Source: JBBROS01 sp963752225 | GTDB taxonomy: Bacteria; Pseudomonadota; Alphaproteobacteria; Acetobacterales; Acetobacteraceae | NCBI GenBank assembly: GCA_963752225.1 | Contig: CAVVXS010000009.1 | Span: forward strand, 558,001 to 622,000 | Length of the DNA: 64,000 nt | Direction: 5' to 3' | Shown: in pieces, positions 40,349-48,602 of the stretch | Position numbering within the stretch: the first letter of the stretch is position 1 | Layout: each line of letters starts with the position of its first letter | The notes under the pieces: generated by a model | Told to the model about the DNA's origin: nothing | The model's database searches: none | What the model saw: only the letters and a program-made list of their open reading frames with translations | Made by a program: the position numbers and the translations under genes

Positions 40349-40954
40349 TCAGGTCATCCGGCCGACCACGCGCTCGATCTCGGTGCGGACGAGCCGCTCG
40401 ACCATCGGCGCGAGGTGGGTGTCGAGCCACTGCTTCAACAGCGGGCGGATCTCTTCCCGCACCAGGTCCTCGATGGTGGGGCCACCCCGGTGCACTTGCG
40501 TGTTGCGTTCCGAGGCGAGCGTCCGCAGCAGCGTGCCGACCGCGGTGGCGGCGGCGGCGGCGGCTTCCGGTGCGACCAGGTCCGACGACGACGCCGGCGG
40601 CGGGCTGGGAGCGGGCGGCGGCTCACTGGCGACCGGCGCGAAAGCGGCCGCCGGCGCCGGTTCGGCCCGCGGCGGTTCTGCGCGCGGAGTTTCTGCGCGC
40701 GGAGTTTCGGGGCGCGTCGGTTCTGGGCGCGGCGGGGCCGGGGGTGGCGGGGCGGACGGCTCGGACACCATCATGCCCTCGTCCAAGGCCAGCACGTCGT
40801 CGGCGGGCGCATGCGACGGCTCCTGGACCGGCTTCGTGTCTTCCTCGTTCAGGATCCGGCGGATCGAGGCCAGGATGTCTTCCATCGACGGGTCCGCGCC
40901 CGGCGGCGAGTTCGCGTCCGGGCCGGCGCCGGGCGGGTGGGGTTCAATGGCCAT
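40349..40954 (-). CDS. popZ: PopZ-family (DUF2497) pole-organising protein
   Basis: The 201-aa protein has the three-part PopZ plan: an N-terminal helix with PSMEDILASIRRILNEE, a long disordered Pro/Glu/Ala-rich middle, and a C-terminal oligomerisation region with GPTIEDLVREEIRPLLKQWL and VERLVRTEIERV. In Caulobacter, PopZ assembles at cell poles and holds the chromosome partitioning complex. A gene of this family upstream of valS is a common alphaproteobacterial arrangement. A 15-bp repeat encodes the middle linker. The start is three bases after the tolC stop. Confidence 0.8.
   Translation of the reverse strand: MAIEPHPPGAGPDANSPPGADPSMEDILASIRRILNEEDTKPVQEPSHAPADDVLALDEGMMVSEPSAPPPPAPPRPEPTRPETPRAETPRAEPPRAEPAPAAAFAPVASEPPPAPSPPPASSSDLVAPEAAAAAATAVGTLLRTLASERNTQVHRGGPTIEDLVREEIRPLLKQWLDTHLAPMVERLVRTEIERVVGRMT
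40659..40733 (-). repeat. 15-bp tandem repeat in the popZ-like gene
   Basis: Five imperfect 15-bp units in a row encode the pentapeptide series RPEPT-RPETP-RAETP-RAEPP-RAEPA in the disordered linker. The adjacent units 40674-40688 and 40689-40703 are nearly identical (one difference at the first positions). Unit-number change would alter linker length without a frameshift. Confidence 0.75.
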
Positions 40955-40957
40955 CGA

Positions 40958-42349
40958 TCAGCGTCCCGGCTGCTCGGTCGCGTAGTCGCCGGTCCCGAAA
41001 ATCCGCTGCCGGACCGCGTTGTAGTAGGCCGTCTCGTCATACAGCGGCACGTTCAGGTTCAGGTCGCGCGCTGTCAGCCGGCCGATCGCTGCCGCAACCG
41101 CGTAGCTGTTCGTCACCAGGTTGGCGAGGTTCTGCACCAGCGTGACGCGGGAGTTCAGCAGCGTCTGCTCGGCGTTGAGCACGTCCAGCGTGGTCCGGCT
41201 GCCGACGATCGCTTCGCGCTGGGTGCCTTCGAGGGCGATCTGGTTGGCGCGGATCTGCGCCCGGGTGCTGTCGATGGTGGCGCGCGTCGCCTGCAGCGTT
41301 TCCCAGGCCTGGGTCGCCTGCTGGATCGATTGCCGCCGCTGATCCTCGACGATCTTGCGGGTCTGCTGCTGCTGCTGCCGCGCCTGACGCACGCGGGAGT
41401 ATTCGGCGCCGCCCTGGTAGAGCGGCACGGTCGCGTTCAGCAGCACCTGGCCGCCGATCGACCGCTGCCCGACGACGGTCGAGTTGTCGGCGCGGGCCGC
41501 CTGCGCCTGGACGCTGACCTGCGGCATCAACTGGCTGAACTGCAGGTCGATGTTGTCGCGCGCGGCGGCGTCGTCGAACAGGGCTGCGATCACGTTGGGG
41601 TTGTTGGCCGACGCCAGCTGCACCGCGTCGGCCTGGTTGCGGATCGGCAGCTTGATCGGCTGCGGCTCGATCAGCTGCTCCGGCAGGTCGCCGACCAGGC
41701 GGCGATAAGTGGCGCGGGTGGTTTGCAGGTTGCCTTCGGAGGATTGCCGGGTCGCCCGGGCGCCGGCCAGCGCCGCCTCGGCCTGGGCGACGTCGGTGCG
41801 GGTGATCTCGCCGACCCGGAAGCGGTCGTTGGTGGCCTGCAACTGCCGGGTCAGCACCTGCTCGTTGTTGATGTTGAGCTGCAGCACCTGCTGCGCCTGG
41901 ATCACGCTGACGTAGGCGTTGATGGTGTCGCTGAACACCTGCTGCTCGGTGGCGAGCAGGCGGCCGCGCTGGGCGAAGACCTGGTTGTCGGCGCGGTTGG
42001 TGCCGGCGCGGGTGGCGCCGCCGCGGAACACCGGTTGGGTCGCGGTCGCCTGCTCGGTGAAGATGTCGCGGTTGTTGCGGCCGATCGTCGTCCCGGCGCG
42101 GCTTGCGCTGCGGAAGGTGCCGTCGCCGTAGCCCAGCGACCCGGCCAGGGCGATCGTCGGCCGCCACCCGGCCAAAGCCTGCGGCACGTTCTCGTCGATC
42201 GAGCGCAGCTGCGCCCGCGCCGTCTGCAGGGTCGGGTTGTTCGAGTAGGCGGCGGCGAGCGCGTCCTGCAGCGTGCGCGGCTGGGCGAGCGCCGAGCCGG
42301 CGGTCAGGCCCGCGAGCAGGCCGATGGTGGTGGCAAACCGTCGATGCAT
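40958..42349 (-). CDS. tolC: TolC family outer membrane efflux protein
   Basis: The 463-aa protein has a signal peptide (MHRRFATTIGLLAGLTAGSA, cleaved near ALAQ) and two internal repeats of the outer membrane efflux fold (TLQDALAAAYSNNPTLQTAR; later DAVQLASANNPNVIAALFD) with long helical segments. TolC forms the exit duct of tripartite pumps and type I secretion. The ATG at 42349 has GAGG six bases upstream; ATG at 42355 is an alternative. It follows the PCMT-like gene, a frequent arrangement in alphaproteobacteria. No inner-membrane pump gene is adjacent. Confidence 0.9.
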   Translation of the reverse strand: MHRRFATTIGLLAGLTAGSALAQPRTLQDALAAAYSNNPTLQTARAQLRSIDENVPQALAGWRPTIALAGSLGYGDGTFRSASRAGTTIGRNNRDIFTEQATATQPVFRGGATRAGTNRADNQVFAQRGRLLATEQQVFSDTINAYVSVIQAQQVLQLNINNEQVLTRQLQATNDRFRVGEITRTDVAQAEAALAGARATRQSSEGNLQTTRATYRRLVGDLPEQLIEPQPIKLPIRNQADAVQLASANNPNVIAALFDDAAARDNIDLQFSQLMPQVSVQAQAARADNSTVVGQRSIGGQVLLNATVPLYQGGAEYSRVRQARQQQQQTRKIVEDQRRQSIQQATQAWETLQATRATIDSTRAQIRANQIALEGTQREAIVGSRTTLDVLNAEQTLLNSRVTLVQNLANLVTNSYAVAAAIGRLTARDLNLNVPLYDETAYYNAVRQRIFGTGDYATEQPGR

Positions 42350-42442
42350 GGTCATCCTCGCCTTGGCGGCAGGCAGGCAGGCGCCCGCCGCGTTGCCGGC
42401 CCCACCGCCAGCGTCGTGCATCCTGACACAGCGGCAGCCTCG

Positions 42443-43147
42443 CTAGAAGGTGAAAGCCGGGGGTGGACGGAACTGCGGCAGCAGCGGGGTCGCGCAGTCG
42501 AACATGGGCTGTGCGCGCAGCCGGACGCCGTCGCCGACGTGCACCGCTTCGGCCAGCACCCCACGACCTTGGCCGGTGGCGGCGGCGGTCACGGTCGCAA
42601 GCCGGCCCGCGGGTGCGAGTTGCGCGGCCAAGCCGTCCGGGATGGCGTCGACGGCGCCCTCGATCAGAATGAAGTCGTAGGGCGCCCCGGACGGCCAGCC
42701 GGACGCGACGGGGCCTTCGACGATCGATACCCCGGGCGCCAGGCCGGGCAGCACCGAGCGGGCGACGGCCAGCAGCGACGGGTCGTCCTCGAGAGCGGTG
42801 ACGGTGCCGCCGCAGGCGGCCAGCAGCGCCGAGCCGTAGCCGCTCCCGGCGGCGATCACCAGCCCACGCTCCCCCTCCCGCACGCGCAGCAGCTGGACCA
42901 GGCGGGCGATCACCATCGGCTCCATCAAGGCGCGGCCGCCGGGCAGCTTCACATCCTCGTCGGCGTAGGCGCGGCTGGCCAGATGCGGCGGCACGAAGCG
43001 TTCGCGCGGCAGGGTGCGCATGGCCCGGATGATGCGCGGGTCGATCACCTTGTTCGGCCGCACCTGCCCGTCGACCATGTGATCGCGGGCGGCGGCGAAG
43101 TCGGTCCCGGCGGCAAGGGGCGTGGTCACGGCAAACGCATCGTCCAT
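42443..43147 (-). CDS. protein-L-isoaspartate methyltransferase-like protein
   Basis: The 234-aa protein resembles PCMT in its N-terminal region (MVDGQVRPNKVIDPRIIRAM, RERFVPPHLASRAYADEDV) and SAM-binding loop (LVIAAGSGYGSALLAACGG). The canonical glycine-rich loop EIGTGSGY is changed (IAAGSGYG). Proteins of this subgroup next to tolC are widespread in alphaproteobacteria and their methylation target is not established. It probably leads a run on the minus strand through tolC, popZ and valS. Confidence 0.8.
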   Translation of the reverse strand: MDDAFAVTTPLAAGTDFAAARDHMVDGQVRPNKVIDPRIIRAMRTLPRERFVPPHLASRAYADEDVKLPGGRALMEPMVIARLVQLLRVREGERGLVIAAGSGYGSALLAACGGTVTALEDDPSLLAVARSVLPGLAPGVSIVEGPVASGWPSGAPYDFILIEGAVDAIPDGLAAQLAPAGRLATVTAAATGQGRGVLAEAVHVGDGVRLRAQPMFDCATPLLPQFRPPPAFTF

Positions 43148-43249
43148 GACGCGACCTTATAGGTGCGGGCGGTGCCCGATGCCAAGCGCCCGTTCGGCTT
43201 GACCCGGCCGCCGCCGCCGTAGATAAGCCCGGCTAGCCGCGCGCCCGGG

Positions 43250-43323
43250 GGTCCGGTGGCAGAGTGGTGATGCAGAGGACTGCAAATCCTCGAATGCCGG
43301 TTCGATTCCGGCCCGGACCTCCA
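43250..43323 (+). tRNA. tRNA-Cys (anticodon GCA)
   Basis: The 7-bp acceptor stem GGTCCGG / CCGGACC is perfectly paired (43250-43256 with 43313-43319). The anticodon stem and loop read GAGGACTGCAAATCCTC, giving anticodon GCA for cysteine. The T-arm GCCGGTTCGATTCCGGC is canonical. T43320 is the discriminator base, and CCA is encoded at 43321-43323. It lies 25 bases from the acyltransferase gene on the opposite strand. Confidence 0.95.
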
Positions 43324-43347
43324 ATCCCGCTGCCGATCACCCGCCGG

Positions 43348-44610
43348 TCATTGCGGTTGCGCCGAGGACACCGGGGGCGACCCGTCCATCAGCTTCGCCT
43401 CCCCGCGCGGAGCCCCGCGACCCGTCAGCGACTTGCCGAGCCGGGCGGACGGTTCGGCCACGAGATCGTTGAACAGCCAGGCGACGACCAGCGAGGCGAA
43501 CGCGACGCCCACCAGGATCACGGCCAGCGGGACGTAGTCGTGCAGCAAGATCACGGCGACGAACAGCAGCGGCACGTGGACCAAGTAGAGGCTAAAGGAA
43601 ACCCGGCCGAGCCACAGCAACGGCGGCCATTGCAGCACCCGCTGGAGCGGGCCGGCCGCCAAAGCCGAGACGACGATCATCGCCGCGCCTGCGGACACGA
43701 GAAGGTCCTGGGTGAACAGGTCACGCGACCAGTGGCCCTGGAACACCAGCAGCCCGGCGGCGAGAAGCAGGAGGGCGGCGCCGGCCCGGATCCGTTTGAT
43801 GCGGCGCAGGTAATAGCCGATGGTGCTGCCGATCACGAAGAAGGTCGCGTAATAGGCGGTGCCTTGCACCTCCATGGCGACAATGCCGATCCGCGATACG
43901 CCTTCTTGCCACACCAGCAGCTCGAACGGCGAAGTGTCGGGTCCCCACACGAAATGGATGCCCAGGACGACCGCCCAGATGGCGGCGGCCACGCCGGCGG
44001 CGCCCCGCATGCCCCACCAGACGATCGGCAGGATCAGCAGCGGAAACAGCAGCGAAACACGGACTTCCCAGATCAGCGTGTGGACGACGCCGTCGAGCAT
44101 GTTGCGGCGACCGAGCATGACGGCATGGTCGATCAGCACGGCCGGCGTCACCTCCTTGGTCCAGTTCATGGTGTTGACCCAGTCGCTGAGCCCGGCGACG
44201 GCTGCGACCGGATGCAGCCACACGGCCAGGACGGCCGACAGCCCGACGGCGGCGGCGTAGGGCAGGTAAAGGCGGCATAGCCGGCGTATCGCGTAGTCGC
44301 GGTAGCGCGGCGGCCGGCCGGCGAACCAGGGCAGCGACAGCACGAGGCCGCTCAGCACGTAGAACAGCGTCACCGCCTCGGCCCCGTTCCACAGCAGCCG
44401 GAGCGGCGTCTCGAACATCAGCCACTCGGTCAGCGAACTATGCCCGGTTCGCCAGCGCGAAAAGAAATAGTCGCTGAACGCCGGCTGCGTCAGCAGGCAG
44501 TGGTGCACGACGACGATCAGCGCCGCGACGCCGCGGACGCTGTCGAGCGCGCCGATCCGATCCGGCTCTCGCATCACTGCGCGAGCCGGACCACCGTTGG
44601 AAGCGGGCAT
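43348..44610 (-). CDS. membrane acyltransferase, family 3
   Basis: The 420-aa protein has about ten transmembrane helices and the acyltransferase-3 start RIGALDSVRGVAALIVVVHHC, where the histidine pair is part of the catalytic site, and a WLGRVSFSLYLVHVPLLFV segment near the end. Such enzymes acetylate or acylate sugars or other surface compounds in the inner membrane. It is the last gene of a three-gene set with a DegT-type aminotransferase and a flavin monooxygenase; the acyl acceptor is probably made by them. Only the family is certain. Confidence 0.87.
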   Translation of the reverse strand: MPASNGGPARAVMREPDRIGALDSVRGVAALIVVVHHCLLTQPAFSDYFFSRWRTGHSSLTEWLMFETPLRLLWNGAEAVTLFYVLSGLVLSLPWFAGRPPRYRDYAIRRLCRLYLPYAAAVGLSAVLAVWLHPVAAVAGLSDWVNTMNWTKEVTPAVLIDHAVMLGRRNMLDGVVHTLIWEVRVSLLFPLLILPIVWWGMRGAAGVAAAIWAVVLGIHFVWGPDTSPFELLVWQEGVSRIGIVAMEVQGTAYYATFFVIGSTIGYYLRRIKRIRAGAALLLLAAGLLVFQGHWSRDLFTQDLLVSAGAAMIVVSALAAGPLQRVLQWPPLLWLGRVSFSLYLVHVPLLFVAVILLHDYVPLAVILVGVAFASLVVAWLFNDLVAEPSARLGKSLTGRGAPRGEAKLMDGSPPVSSAQPQ

Positions 44611-45843
44611 TTAGGTGCGCGCTCCAATCGTCGGGTGCGGGGCCGAGGGAACCGGCACCAAGGGCGCCGGAGCCCGCTTGAGCGGGCGGCGGGCACGGGA
44701 CCGGACGGGCTTGGCGAACCGGGCCATCTCCTCGCGCAGCACGGTGACCACCTCGACCAGGTCGTGCGCGGTCATGCTGTCGAACAGCGGCAGGCTGATG
44801 ATGCGGGCGCCGACGTCGTCCGACACCGGCAGCGCGCCGCCCAGGGTGAAGCCGGCGAAGTAATCCTGCTGCAGCACGTGCGGGCTGAAGTAGGTCGCGC
44901 AGCCGATGCCGCGCCGGGCCAGGGACGCCATGATCTCGGCCCGATGCGGCGCCAAGGCGCGCGGCAGCAGCCCGGGGGCGAACTGGTGCGCTTGCTCGCC
45001 CGGACGCTGCGTCTGGAATGCAAGCTCCGGCAGGGCGTCGCGGTAGCCCTGCATCAACGCCGAGCGATGCGCAATCATGGCGTCGTTCTCGCCCAGCCTC
45101 AGGTGGGCCAGCAGCGCGCCGACCTCGCTCAGCTTGGCGTTCAGCCCCGGCATGGTCGCGTTGCGCGGCTTGCCGAAGCCGAAGTTGCACATCTGCCGCA
45201 ACGTCGCGATCGCGGCGGGATCGGCGCTGTAGATCACCCCGCCCTCGCCGGTGGAGAACGACTTGGTGGCATGCATCGAGTAGACGATCAGCCCGCGGAA
45301 CCCGGCGCCGTAGCCGCGGCCGTCGGCCGAGACGGTGCCGAGCGAGGCGGCGGCGTCCACCACCACGGGAATGCCGTGGCGCGCGGTCAGCGCGGTGTAG
45401 CGCGAAAGGTCGAGGTCGAAGCCGAACGTGGCGTACGGCATCACCACGGCAATGTCGGCGCCATATTGCGCGATCAGCCGTTCCTCGTGCTCCGGGCAGG
45501 CGGTCCAGGTCGCCGGGTCGATGTCGCAGAACAGCGGCGTCAGCCCACACCACATGGCCGCATGCGCGGCGGCGGCGAAGGTGAAGGACGGCATCAGCGC
45601 GTATTTTGTCCCGGTGGGACGGCCGCCGATCGCCTGCTGCACCGCCAGCATCAGGCCGATGGTGGCGTTGCAGACGGTCATGCAGCCGCCTTCACCGCCA
45701 AACATACGGGCGACCATGTCCTGCTCGAACGTGGTGTTGGCGGGTCCGAAGTTGCTGAAGATGCCGCTCTCTTCGATGGCGCGGAGGCGGTCGGCGGCCT
45801 GGCTCAGCCGGGGCGGGTTCGGCCGGATCAAGGGCACGGACAT
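44611..45843 (-). CDS. DegT/DnrJ/EryC1/StrS family PLP aminotransferase
   Basis: The 410-aa PLP enzyme usually transfers an amino group to a nucleotide-linked keto-sugar. The PLP lysine is in SMHATKSFSTGEGG; the N-terminal half has IFSNFGPANTTFEQDM and CNATIGLMLAV, and the middle VVVDAAASLGT. It starts one base after the monooxygenase stop codon and ends one base before the acyltransferase gene. Its C-terminus is basic and Pro-rich, an unusual tail. The product would be an aminated, then perhaps acylated, sugar or related molecule. Confidence 0.87.
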   Translation of the reverse strand: MSVPLIRPNPPRLSQAADRLRAIEESGIFSNFGPANTTFEQDMVARMFGGEGGCMTVCNATIGLMLAVQQAIGGRPTGTKYALMPSFTFAAAAHAAMWCGLTPLFCDIDPATWTACPEHEERLIAQYGADIAVVMPYATFGFDLDLSRYTALTARHGIPVVVDAAASLGTVSADGRGYGAGFRGLIVYSMHATKSFSTGEGGVIYSADPAAIATLRQMCNFGFGKPRNATMPGLNAKLSEVGALLAHLRLGENDAMIAHRSALMQGYRDALPELAFQTQRPGEQAHQFAPGLLPRALAPHRAEIMASLARRGIGCATYFSPHVLQQDYFAGFTLGGALPVSDDVGARIISLPLFDSMTAHDLVEVVTVLREEMARFAKPVRSRARRPLKRAPAPLVPVPSAPHPTIGART

Positions 45844-45844
45844 G

Positions 45845-47269
45845 TCAGACGCCTCCCACGGCAAGCGACGAGCTCAAGACGGGCGAGGCGGCGAGGCCAG
45901 CCGGCAGCCGCGCGGCCGCCCATTGCGGCGCGACGGCAGTGGATGACTTCAGCGCGGCGTCGACGATCAGGGCGCCGACGTCGTGCTGCCACAGCCACAG
46001 CCCGTTCGCCTGGCCGCGGAAGCTCGCTTCCCCGCCCAGCCGTCCGCGCGGCAGGAAGCCGGCGCCGAGGCCGATCCCGAACACGTCCGGCAGCGGCGCT
46101 CCGGCCGCGTCCAGCACGCGGCACTGCCCGTCGACCATCGGCTGCTGCGGCCCGGTCTGCGACAGCAGGGTGACCGGCTGCCCGGCGCGATCGAACATGG
46201 GCAGCGCGCGCGGCCGATAGCCGAAGGCGGCGATCACCAGGTCGGCGTCGTCGAGCAGGCGCTCGGCCTCGGTGTCCAGACCTTCGGCCGCCAGCTGATG
46301 CAGCTGCAGCCGCGGCTCCGGCGCGCGACCGCCGATGCCGCGCACCTGCATCACCAGCTCACGCGAGTCGAGGCGGAAGCCGGCGAAGCGGAACACCTTG
46401 CCGCTGATCGGGCAGACGTCGTCTTCGGACCACTCGGTGTAGCCTTCGGCCAGGGCCGAGGCGCGGTCGGGGTAGTAGACCCGCAGCGGCCGGCGGTGCA
46501 TCAGGGTCACGCCGCCGGAGCCGAACCGGACGCCGGGCAGGCGATGCAGCAGGGCGTGGGCCACGGCGGCCGCACTGGTCGATCCGCCCACGATGACGAC
46601 GCGGGGCTCAGGCTTGCCGGCGAGCAGCGCGGTGATGGTCTCGAGCCAGCCGGTGGTCAGCACGTCGCCCGACTGCACCAGGCGTCCGCCGCAACGCTGC
46701 ACCAGGTCGATGCCGCCGACCCGCTCGGCGGCCAGGCGCTGCGCCGGCTGCTCGGCGCCGGTCGCAAGCACGACGTGGCGCGCCAGCAGCGTCCGCTCCG
46801 CCCCGGTCGCGAGGTCGCGGACCGCGACGCTCCAGCCGTTGGCGGTGCGGGTGGCGGAGATCGCAACATGGCCGGTCAGCACCGCGCTGGCCTTGTGCTT
46901 GGCGACCATGCGGGCCATCGCGGCGCCGACCAGGTCGAGGAACTGCCCGGCGTCGCGCAGCGTGACCGCGCCGTCGCCGGCGGCGGCCAATTGCCGGGTC
47001 AGCGGGTGCTCGGTCAGCCGGGTCAGCTCGGTGTCGCCGTCGCTGTCGCTCAGCAGGCAGTCGACGAACGTGCGTCCGCTGCTGTCGGAGTTGATGGCGT
47101 ATTGGCCGATGGCGCCGCCGCCGAGGCGGTGGGAGCGCTCGACCACGGCGACGCCGCGGTCGAGCAGCTCGTCGAGGTCACCGTTGCGATGCGCGGCCAG
47201 CAAGGGGGCGATGCCCGCCGGCCCACCACCGACGATGACCGTATTGAACCACTCGACTTGCTCCCGCAT
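45845..47269 (-). CDS. flavin-dependent N-monooxygenase-like protein (SidA/IucD/PvdA superfamily)
   Basis: The 474-aa FAD/NAD(P)H enzyme opens FNTVIVGGGPAGIAPLLAA. It has the NADPH motif VVIVGGSTSAAAVA in the middle, and LATGAEQPAQR and LVIAAFGYRPRALP, which correspond to the ATG motifs of N-hydroxylating monooxygenases. GAGGAAG six bases before the ATG at 47269 sets the start. The N-terminal region also has YAINSDSSGRTF. Together with the DegT-type aminotransferase it could oxidise an amine-bearing substrate. Function is inferred, since other flavoprotein families share these motifs. Confidence 0.7.
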   Translation of the reverse strand: MREQVEWFNTVIVGGGPAGIAPLLAAHRNGDLDELLDRGVAVVERSHRLGGGAIGQYAINSDSSGRTFVDCLLSDSDGDTELTRLTEHPLTRQLAAAGDGAVTLRDAGQFLDLVGAAMARMVAKHKASAVLTGHVAISATRTANGWSVAVRDLATGAERTLLARHVVLATGAEQPAQRLAAERVGGIDLVQRCGGRLVQSGDVLTTGWLETITALLAGKPEPRVVIVGGSTSAAAVAHALLHRLPGVRFGSGGVTLMHRRPLRVYYPDRASALAEGYTEWSEDDVCPISGKVFRFAGFRLDSRELVMQVRGIGGRAPEPRLQLHQLAAEGLDTEAERLLDDADLVIAAFGYRPRALPMFDRAGQPVTLLSQTGPQQPMVDGQCRVLDAAGAPLPDVFGIGLGAGFLPRGRLGGEASFRGQANGLWLWQHDVGALIVDAALKSSTAVAPQWAAARLPAGLAASPVLSSSLAVGGV

Positions 47270-47547
47270 CACAGCTTCCTCGAAAACGATCACCCGACCA
47301 ACGGGCCGATATCGAAACGTTACTGCATACGGTTTAATCGTTATAAGAACATTAAAGTCAGGTTTTGTTTGCTCACGGAAATGAGTGCTCCGCGGGCCCG
47401 GAGGCACCGCTTCGGCCTTGTGACAGGCGTATGGACCAGATTGGGACGCAAGCGGGCTCGTGAACCCAGCGTCAAATCTCCGGCTCGGACCGCGGGGGCC
47501 CTCAGCGCGACGCTTGACTTGCCCGGTGGCGGCGAGGAAGGGAGGCG
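47270..47547. promoter_or_regulatory. AT-rich divergent intergenic region
   Basis: The stretch 47281-47375 is much richer in A and T than the rest of the window and separates the monooxygenase cassette from rsmA. TATAAG (47342-47347) preceded at 17 bases by GTTACT could serve rsmA, and several T-rich and A-rich hexamers face the other way, but no strong pair stands out. It is the most likely promoter zone for both directions. Confidence 0.4.
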
Positions 47548-48357
47548 ATGACCACGCTGCCGCCGCTGAAAGACGTGATCGCGCGGCACGGGCTCGATGC
47601 ACGGCGCTCGCTCGGCCAGCATTTCCTGCTCGATCCCGGGTTGATCGGCCGCATCGTGCAGCAGGTGGAGCCGATTGCCGGCCGGCACGTGGTCGAGGTC
47701 GGGCCCGGGCCCGGCGGGCTCACCCGGGCGCTGCTCGACAGCCCGGCGGCCGGCGTGCTGGCGGTCGAGTTGGACCGGCGCGCCATTGCGGCACTCGCCG
47801 AGTTGGAACAGGCCTATCCGGGCCGGCTCGCGGTGCAGGAGGCGGATGCGACCCGGCTGGACCTCGCCGCCCTGGTTCCGGCGCCGCGGGTGCTGGCCGC
47901 CAACCTGCCCTACAACGTCGCGACCCCGTTGCTGGTCGGTTGGCTGCGCCAGGCTGCGGCGTGGGAGCGGATGACGCTGATGTTCCAGCTCGAGGTGGCC
48001 GAGCGGATCTGCGCCGACGCCGATACGCCCGCCTACGGCCGGCTGAGCGTGCTCGCGCAATGGACCTGCCGCACCAGCCTCAGGCTGCGGCTGCCGCCCG
48101 GGGCATTCGTGCCGCCGCCGAAGGTCTGGTCGGCCGTGGTCGGCTTGGTGCCGCTGGAGCGGCAGCCGCCGCCGGACCTGTTCGCGGCGATGGAACGGCT
48201 GACCGCGGCGGCGTTCGGGCAGCGGCGCAAGATGCTGCGCGGCAGCCTGCGTGCGCTGGGCGGCGAGGCGTTGCTCGGACGCGCCGGGATCGACCCGATG
48301 CGGCGGGCGGAAACGCTCGCGGTCCCGGAATGGGACCGCCTGGTCAGGCTGCTTTGA
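47548..48357 (+). CDS. rsmA: 16S rRNA (A1518/A1519-N6) dimethyltransferase
   Basis: The 269-aa KsgA/RsmA enzyme dimethylates two adjacent adenines near the 3' end of 16S rRNA. SLGQHFLLDPG and VVEVGPGPGGLTRALL are the SAM-binding segments, and the target-base motif NLPYN is at about 118-122. GPGPGGLT and FVPPPKVWSAVV are typical of the family. GGGAGG precedes the ATG. The next gene on the other strand ends three bases later. No pdxA or surA neighbour is present, unlike in many proteobacteria. Confidence 0.96.
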   Translation: MTTLPPLKDVIARHGLDARRSLGQHFLLDPGLIGRIVQQVEPIAGRHVVEVGPGPGGLTRALLDSPAAGVLAVELDRRAIAALAELEQAYPGRLAVQEADATRLDLAALVPAPRVLAANLPYNVATPLLVGWLRQAAAWERMTLMFQLEVAERICADADTPAYGRLSVLAQWTCRTSLRLRLPPGAFVPPPKVWSAVVGLVPLERQPPPDLFAAMERLTAAAFGQRRKMLRGSLRALGGEALLGRAGIDPMRRAETLAVPEWDRLVRLL

Positions 48358-48360
48358 GCG

Positions 48361-48570
48361 TCAGCTGCGGTGCCCGAAATGCCGGTGGAGGCGGCGCGAC
48401 CGGTGATGGTGCCGATACGCGATGTCGGTCTGCATCGGCTGGACGTAGGTGGCGATGAGCACCTGCGCCGGCGACCCATGCCGGACCGGCGCCGCAATTG
48501 CCGCGGACGCGCAGGCCAGCAGCGGGACGGCAAGCGCGAGTGCCACGGTGGAAAGGCGGAACAGGGTCAT
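48361..48570 (-). CDS. small exported His/Arg-rich protein
   Basis: The 69-aa protein begins MTLFRLSTVALALAVPLLAC, a signal peptide with likely cleavage near AIAAP. The mature part is very short and ends in a basic, histidine-rich tail (RHHHRSRRLHRHFGHR). GGAG nine bases before the ATG supports the start. It could bind metal or nucleic acid, but the family is not recognised. It is convergent with rsmA and downstream of the DUF1489 gene. Confidence 0.5.
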   Translation of the reverse strand: MTLFRLSTVALALAVPLLACASAAIAAPVRHGSPAQVLIATYVQPMQTDIAYRHHHRSRRLHRHFGHRS

Positions 48571-48602
48571 CGGTGCACTCCAGCGGAGGGGAAACACGTG
48601 GG

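Noticed and set aside
40286..43162. 958-aa open frame on the plus strand
   Set aside because: It lies antisense to popZ, tolC and the PCMT-like gene, and its translation is low-complexity Gly/Ala/Arg/Val without a domain. It is a by-product of GC-rich codon bias.
43250..47547. Genomic island integrated at tRNA-Cys
   Set aside because: I looked for a repeat of the tRNA 3' end near the far side of the three-gene cassette and for an integrase, and saw neither. The adjacency alone is not evidence.
47269..47602. Longer N-terminus for the flavin monooxygenase
   Set aside because: The frame is open for 111 more codons, but it crosses the AT-rich region and lacks family similarity; the ATG at 47269 has a good ribosome site directly before the FAD-binding motif.
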